In this document: piece by piece, positions 60,602 to 64,000 of the stretch
Position numbering within the stretch: the first letter of the stretch is position 1
Layout: the number at the start of each line of letters is the position of its first letter
Source: Isoptericola sp044389085
GTDB taxonomy: Bacteria > Actinomycetota > Actinomycetes > Actinomycetales > Cellulomonadaceae
Length of the DNA stretch: 64,000 nt
Assembly: GCF_044389085.1 (NCBI RefSeq)
Contig: NZ_JBIRXP010000001.1
Span: 496,001 to 560,000, forward strand
Reading direction: 5' to 3'
Notes under the pieces: generated by a model
What the model was told of the DNA's origin: nothing
Databases searched by the model: none
Seen by the model: only the letters and a program-made list of their open reading frames with translations
Program-made: the position numbers and the translations under genes

Positions 60602-61029
60602 ATGGGCCGGCCCTCGTCCGACGCGCGCAGCAGGACCCGCTTCAGCCCGAGCGCCTCGACGTCGGCCAGCGCCCGCCCGACGACGGCGCGGCCCAGCCCG
60701 TGCCCGCGGTGGGCGGGGTCGACGATCACGTCCGCGAGCCAGCCGAACGTCGCGCCGTCGGTCACGAGGCGCGCGTAGGCGGCCAGATCGCCCGCCGCGG
60801 TGACGACGCCGTAGCTGCGGGACCCCGCCATGGCGCCCCGGTGGACGTCGAGCGTGCGGCCCTCGGCCCAGTACGCGTGCGCGGCCAGGAGCGCGTGCGC
60901 GCGGGCAGCGCCGATGCGTTCCGGGTCGGTGGTGACGTCGTAGCCGTCGGGCAGGCCGGGGCGGGTCGGCAGGGGACCGGACGGCGGGGGACCGGACTTC
61001 GAGGGACCGGTGGGTGAGGCGTCGGGCAT
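60514..61029 (-). CDS. GNAT family N-acetyltransferase
   Basis: Acetyltransferase of 171 residues. After a Pro/Ser-rich lead the fold starts at YDVTTDPERIGAARAHALLA. Motif A is LADVIVDPAHRGHGLGRAVVG with an intact R/HGxGLG loop, and motif B is LRASDEGRPIYERVGF. This is the ElaA/Paia-like small GNAT layout. Its 3' end overlaps the YhhN gene by 88 bases in the convergent direction. Substrate unknown. Confidence 0.85.
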   Translation of the reverse strand: MPDASPTGPSKSGPPPSGPLPTRPGLPDGYDVTTDPERIGAARAHALLAAHAYWAEGRTLDVHRGAMAGSRSYGVVTAAGDLAAYARLVTDGATFGWLADVIVDPAHRGHGLGRAVVGRALADVEALGLKRVLLRASDEGRPIYERVGFRAVPEPDSWLELRASTPATSSA

Positions 61030-61067
61030 GGCGGCAGTGAAGCAGCCGGCGTGTCGGAGGTCACTCG

Positions 61068-61073
61068 TAATCT
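61068..61073 (+). promoter_or_regulatory. Leaderless -10 for alpha/beta hydrolase
   Basis: TAATCT, 6 bases before ATG 61080. It is the AT-richest hexamer of the set. Confidence 0.6.
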
Positions 61074-61079
61074 CGGGTC

Positions 61080-61787
61080 ATGGACATCATCCTGGTTCCC
61101 GGGTTCTGGCTCGACGGATCGGCGTGGGACGACGTGGTCCCGGCGCTCACGACGGCGGGGCACACGCCCCACGCCGTCACGCTGCCCGGCATGGAGTCGG
61201 CCGACGCCGACCGGTCGGGCATCCACCTTGCCGACCACGTGGACGCCGTGGTCGCCGCGATCGACGCCGTCCCCGGCGGCGCACCCGTCGCGCTCGTGGG
61301 CCACTCCGCGGGCGGCGGCCTCGTGTACGCGGCCTCCGACCGGCGGCCCGAGCGGGTGGCCCACGTCGTCTACGTCGACTCCGGGCCGTTCTCCGAGGGT
61401 CAGGCGGTGGGCGCCGACCTGCCCGCCGACGTCGTCGACCACCACCTGCCGGCGTGGGACGAGCTCGAGGACGCCGACGTGGTCGGCCTCACCGAGGAGC
61501 TGCGCACGCAGTTCCGGGACCGCGCGATCCCGCAGCCCGGCGGCACGGTCCGCGAGGGGCACCACCTCGGCGACGACCTCCGCCGCCTCGACATCCCCTC
61601 CACGGTGATCGCGTGCGAGATGCCGGCCAGCACGCTGCGCGACCTGATGGCCTCCGGCCACCCGTACGTGGCCGAGCTGGCCCGGCTGCACGACTACGAG
61701 ATCGTCGACCTGCCCACCGGCCACTGGCCGATGTTCTCGCGGCCGGCGGACCTGGGGTCGGCGATCGTCGACGCGCTGGCCCGCTGA
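61080..61787 (+). CDS. Alpha/beta hydrolase
   Basis: Serine hydrolase of 235 residues. The oxyanion motif is ILVPGFWLDGSAWDDVVP, the nucleophile elbow VALVGHSAGGG (Ser in GHSAG), and the catalytic His is near the end in LPTGHWPMFSRP; Asp is likely in the segment before it. Similar proteins include esterases and menaquinone-pathway-like enzymes, but the substrate cannot be read from sequence. Leaderless start. Its TGA begins the long inverted repeat that fills the gap to parC. Confidence 0.87.
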   Translation: MDIILVPGFWLDGSAWDDVVPALTTAGHTPHAVTLPGMESADADRSGIHLADHVDAVVAAIDAVPGGAPVALVGHSAGGGLVYAASDRRPERVAHVVYVDSGPFSEGQAVGADLPADVVDHHLPAWDELEDADVVGLTEELRTQFRDRAIPQPGGTVREGHHLGDDLRRLDIPSTVIACEMPASTLRDLMASGHPYVAELARLHDYEIVDLPTGHWPMFSRPADLGSAIVDALAR

Positions 61788-61857
61788 CTTCTTCGAGCAG
61801 GCGATCTGTCACGTCATCGGGGTCGATGACGCGACAGATCGCTTGCTCGAAGAAGTC
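61786..61857. repeat. 34-bp inverted repeat between convergent genes
   Basis: Arms 61786-61819 and 61824-61857 pair at 32 of 34 positions around a GGGT loop. The element starts inside the hydrolase stop codon and ends one base before the parC stop. Arms contain GACTTCTTCGAGCA and GCGATCTGTC and are not GC-only. Its architecture matches the 18189-18254 repeat, but the sequence differs. Bidirectional terminator or palindromic element. Confidence 0.85.
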
Positions 61858-61858
61858 G

Positions 61859-64000
61859 TCAGCCGACGGCGGCGACGGGCGCGGCGAGCGGCTGGCCGGA
61901 GCCGTCGCGCCGGTCCGTGCTCTCCGGCAGCTCGACCGGCTGCCCGGCCCCGCCGACGGCGCGCGCGGGCCCCTCGCCCACCCAGGCGAGGACCAGGCCG
62001 TCCTCGCCCTTGAGGAAGCGGTGGGCCCGCACCCCGCCGGTGCCGCGCCCCTTGCCCGGGTACAGCTCGTACGGCGTGACCTTGGCGGAGCCTCCGCCGG
62101 TGCCGGGCAGCGCGCCGGACGTCCCCGCCACCGTCACGACGGTGTGCAGGTCGCGGGTTGCGGCCCGCGCGACGCCGAAGAAGACGACCTGCTGCCCCGC
62201 GCCGAGGCGGATGCCCGCCATGCCTGCGGCCGCGCGGCCCTGCGGGCGCACCGCCGAGGCGTCGAAGTGCAGCAGGCTCGCGTCCGAGGCCACGAAGACG
62301 AGCTCGTCGTCGTCGCCCACGGGTGCGGCGCCGACCACCCGGTCCCCGTCCTTGAGGGCGATGACCTCCCACTCGTCGCGGTTCGCGGGCACGTCCCCGG
62401 CCGCGACCCGCTTGACGACGCCGTTCGCGGTGCCGAGCGCCAGCGTGGGCGCGTCCTCGTCCAGGGAGGCCACCGTCAGCACGGTCTCGCCGGGCGCCAG
62501 CGCGACCAGCTCGCTCACCGGGATGCCGCCGGACAGCGACGGCGGGCCGTCGACCGGGGGCAGCGCGGGCAGGTCGAGCACGGACACCCGCAGCAGGCGG
62601 CCCGCGGAGGTCACGAGGCCGACGTCGCCGCGCGTGCTGGTCGCGACGTCGCCGCGCATCGCGTCGTGCGCGTGCCGCCTCCCGGCGCGCTCGAGCGGTG
62701 CGTCGGCGGCCTCGCCCGACGTGCGGGCGAGCAACCCGGTCGCCGACAGGAGCGCGCGCGTGGGGGAGTCCGCGATCTCGAGGCTGATGGCGGGCGCCTT
62801 GCTGCGGCCGTTCGTCGCCGCGGGGGCGGTCGCGCCGCCGGCGGAGTCGAGCAGCACGGTGCGGCGCGGGGTGCCGTAGGTGGAGGACACCTCGCTCATC
62901 TCGGCGCTCACGACGGCCCGCAGGCGGGCGTCGTCGGCCAGGATCTCCTGCAGCTCGGCGATCTCGCGCTCCAGCTCGGACTGCTCCTTCTCCAGCTCGA
63001 TGCGGGAGAACTTCGTCAGCCGGCGCAGCTGGAGGTCGAGGATGTAGGTGGCCTGCGGCTCCGACAGGTCGAAGACGCTCATGAGGCGCTCGCGCGCCGT
63101 GGCCGCGTCGTCCGAGGTGCGGATGACCTGGATGACCTCGTCGATGTCGACGATGGCCAGCAGCAGGCCCTCGACCAGGTGCAGGCGCTCCTGCCGCTTG
63201 GCGAGCCGGAAGGTCGAGCGGCGGCGCACCACGTCGATGCGGTGCTCCACCCACACCCGCAGCAGCTCCAGCAGGCCCAGCGTGCGGGGCTGCCCGTCCA
63301 CGAGGGCCACGTTGTTGATGCCGAACGAGTCCTCGAGCGGGGTGGTGCGGTAGAGCTGCTCCAGGACGGCGTCGGGGTCGAAGCCGGTCTTCACCTCGAC
63401 GACCAGGCGCAGGCCGTGCGTGCGGTCCGTGAGGTCCTGCACGTTGGTGACGCCCTGGATCTTCTTGGCCTTCACGCCGTCGGCGATCTTCTCGATCACC
63501 TTCTCGGGGCCGACGCCGTAGGGCAGCTCCGTGACGACGATGCCCTTGCGGCGCGGCGTGACGTTCTCGATGCGCGCCGTCGCGCGGGTGCGGAACGTGC
63601 CGCGGCCCGTGCGGTAGGCGTCGCGCACGCCCTCGAGGCCGACGATCTTGCCGCCCGAGGGCAGGTCGGGGCCGGGCACGAAGCGCATGACGTCGTCGAG
63701 CGTGGCGTCCGGGTGGGCGATGAGGTGCTGGGCGGCGGCGACGACCTCGACGAGGTTGTGCGGCGCCATGTTCGTCGCCATGCCGACCGCGATGCCCGAC
63801 GCGCCGTTGACCAGCAGGTTCGGCACGGCCGACGGCAGCACGGAGGGCTGCGTGAGCTTGTTGTCGTAGTTCGGGACGAAGTCGACGACGTCCTCGTCCA
63901 GGCCCGCGGTCATCGCCATCGACGGCGGCGCCAGCCGGGCCTCCGTGTACCGGGGCGCGGCGGGGCCGTCGTCGAGGGAGCCGAAGTTGCCGTGCCCGTC
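61859..64000 (-). CDS. parC: DNA topoisomerase IV subunit A (5' part outside window)
   Basis: Breakage-reunion subunit of a type IIA topoisomerase; 713 residues are visible. The active-site Tyr lies in APRYTEARLAP near the right edge, with NPDG-type sequence GHGNFGSLDD just before it. The tower and coiled-coil segments follow (LVEGLLLAIVDIDEVIQVIR, LVNGASGIAVGMATNMAPHN), and the C-terminal propeller starts around residue 400. No GyrA box (QRRGGKG) is present, so I call it ParC. The first ~100 residues lie beyond 64000. Partner parE is 12 kb to the left on the other strand. Confidence 0.87.
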   Translation of the reverse strand, partial: DGHGNFGSLDDGPAAPRYTEARLAPPSMAMTAGLDEDVVDFVPNYDNKLTQPSVLPSAVPNLLVNGASGIAVGMATNMAPHNLVEVVAAAQHLIAHPDATLDDVMRFVPGPDLPSGGKIVGLEGVRDAYRTGRGTFRTRATARIENVTPRRKGIVVTELPYGVGPEKVIEKIADGVKAKKIQGVTNVQDLTDRTHGLRLVVEVKTGFDPDAVLEQLYRTTPLEDSFGINNVALVDGQPRTLGLLELLRVWVEHRIDVVRRRSTFRLAKRQERLHLVEGLLLAIVDIDEVIQVIRTSDDAATARERLMSVFDLSEPQATYILDLQLRRLTKFSRIELEKEQSELEREIAELQEILADDARLRAVVSAEMSEVSSTYGTPRRTVLLDSAGGATAPAATNGRSKAPAISLEIADSPTRALLSATGLLARTSGEAADAPLERAGRRHAHDAMRGDVATSTRGDVGLVTSAGRLLRVSVLDLPALPPVDGPPSLSGGIPVSELVALAPGETVLTVASLDEDAPTLALGTANGVVKRVAAGDVPANRDEWEVIALKDGDRVVGAAPVGDDDELVFVASDASLLHFDASAVRPQGRAAAGMAGIRLGAGQQVVFFGVARAATRDLHTVVTVAGTSGALPGTGGGSAKVTPYELYPGKGRGTGGVRAHRFLKGEDGLVLAWVGEGPARAVGGAGQPVELPESTDRRDGSGQPLAAPVAAVG

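Overview
The window is very GC-rich, gene-dense actinobacterial chromosome. I infer a member of the Micrococcales, of the Cellulomonas/Cellulosimicrobium type. The support is gene content: a bcc-aa3 respiratory supercomplex with a diheme QcrC, PPi-dependent phosphofructokinase, class II DAHP synthase, a PASTA-kinase beside an Rv2175c-like gene, an ErpA/NadA/TusA iron-sulfur neighbourhood, a two-GNAT mycothiol-synthase-like protein, and GTG/TTG starts with many leaderless promoters. I see no insertion sequence, prophage, CRISPR array, tRNA or rRNA gene. The genus is not proven from sequence alone.

Layout. 1-3.4 kb: an aldo/keto reductase cut by the left edge, a DUF3043 membrane protein, an M20 peptidase and a VOC protein. 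3.4-8.4 kb: a signalling cluster. A response regulator and an HPt protein diverge from a large membrane hybrid kinase with two receivers. The kinase gene overlaps a pyruvoyl-dependent arginine decarboxylase gene, which overlaps a GNAT-like gene. 8.4-13.6 kb: a thioesterase with a palindromic operator, an isonitrile-hydratase-like DJ-1 protein, NadA, a shrunken glycerate-kinase-like protein, ErpA, TusA, and a NifS-fold protein that contains no lysine at all. 13.9-23.3 kb: respiration. ctaC-ctaD-ctaF run forward and qcrB/qcrA/qcrC/ctaE run in reverse. Between them lie a Met-rich lipoprotein and superoxide dismutase. 23.6-30.5 kb: a pseudo-receiver, TrpD, an AsnC-domain protein, a DEDDh/GIY-YIG nuclease, an acyl-CoA synthetase and ROK glucokinase. 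30.5-41.7 kb: a PlsC acyltransferase, a GNAT protein, PPi-PFK, DAHP synthase, a PASTA Ser/Thr kinase with an Rv2175c-like protein, a prenyl synthase, a lipoprotein, DUF4192 and a UspA protein. 42-49.6 kb: the primary sigma factor, an FAD oxidase, SpoIID, a DUF7455 protein and ParE. 49.7-57.6 kb: a DUF4430/DUF6580 pair, DUF2200, GNAT, a proline-racemase-family enzyme with a Ldh2 reductase, and cobalamin-dependent MetH. 57.6-64 kb: SMP-30, a tandem GNAT, YhhN, GNAT, an alpha/beta hydrolase, and ParC cut by the right edge.

How it fits together. Much of the window is housekeeping: respiration, Fe-S and NAD biosynthesis, shikimate entry, glycolysis, sigma factor, topoisomerase IV and methionine synthesis. 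The parts most worth attention are the sensor-kinase/arginine-decarboxylase operon, the lysine-free cysteine-desulfurase homologue with its TusA partner, a racemase-family enzyme lacking its second catalytic Cys, a possible B12-uptake pair close to metH, and two long intergenic inverted repeats between convergent genes. Eighteen genes have a TANNNT hexamer exactly 6 or 7 bases before an ATG or GTG, which points to widespread leaderless transcription.
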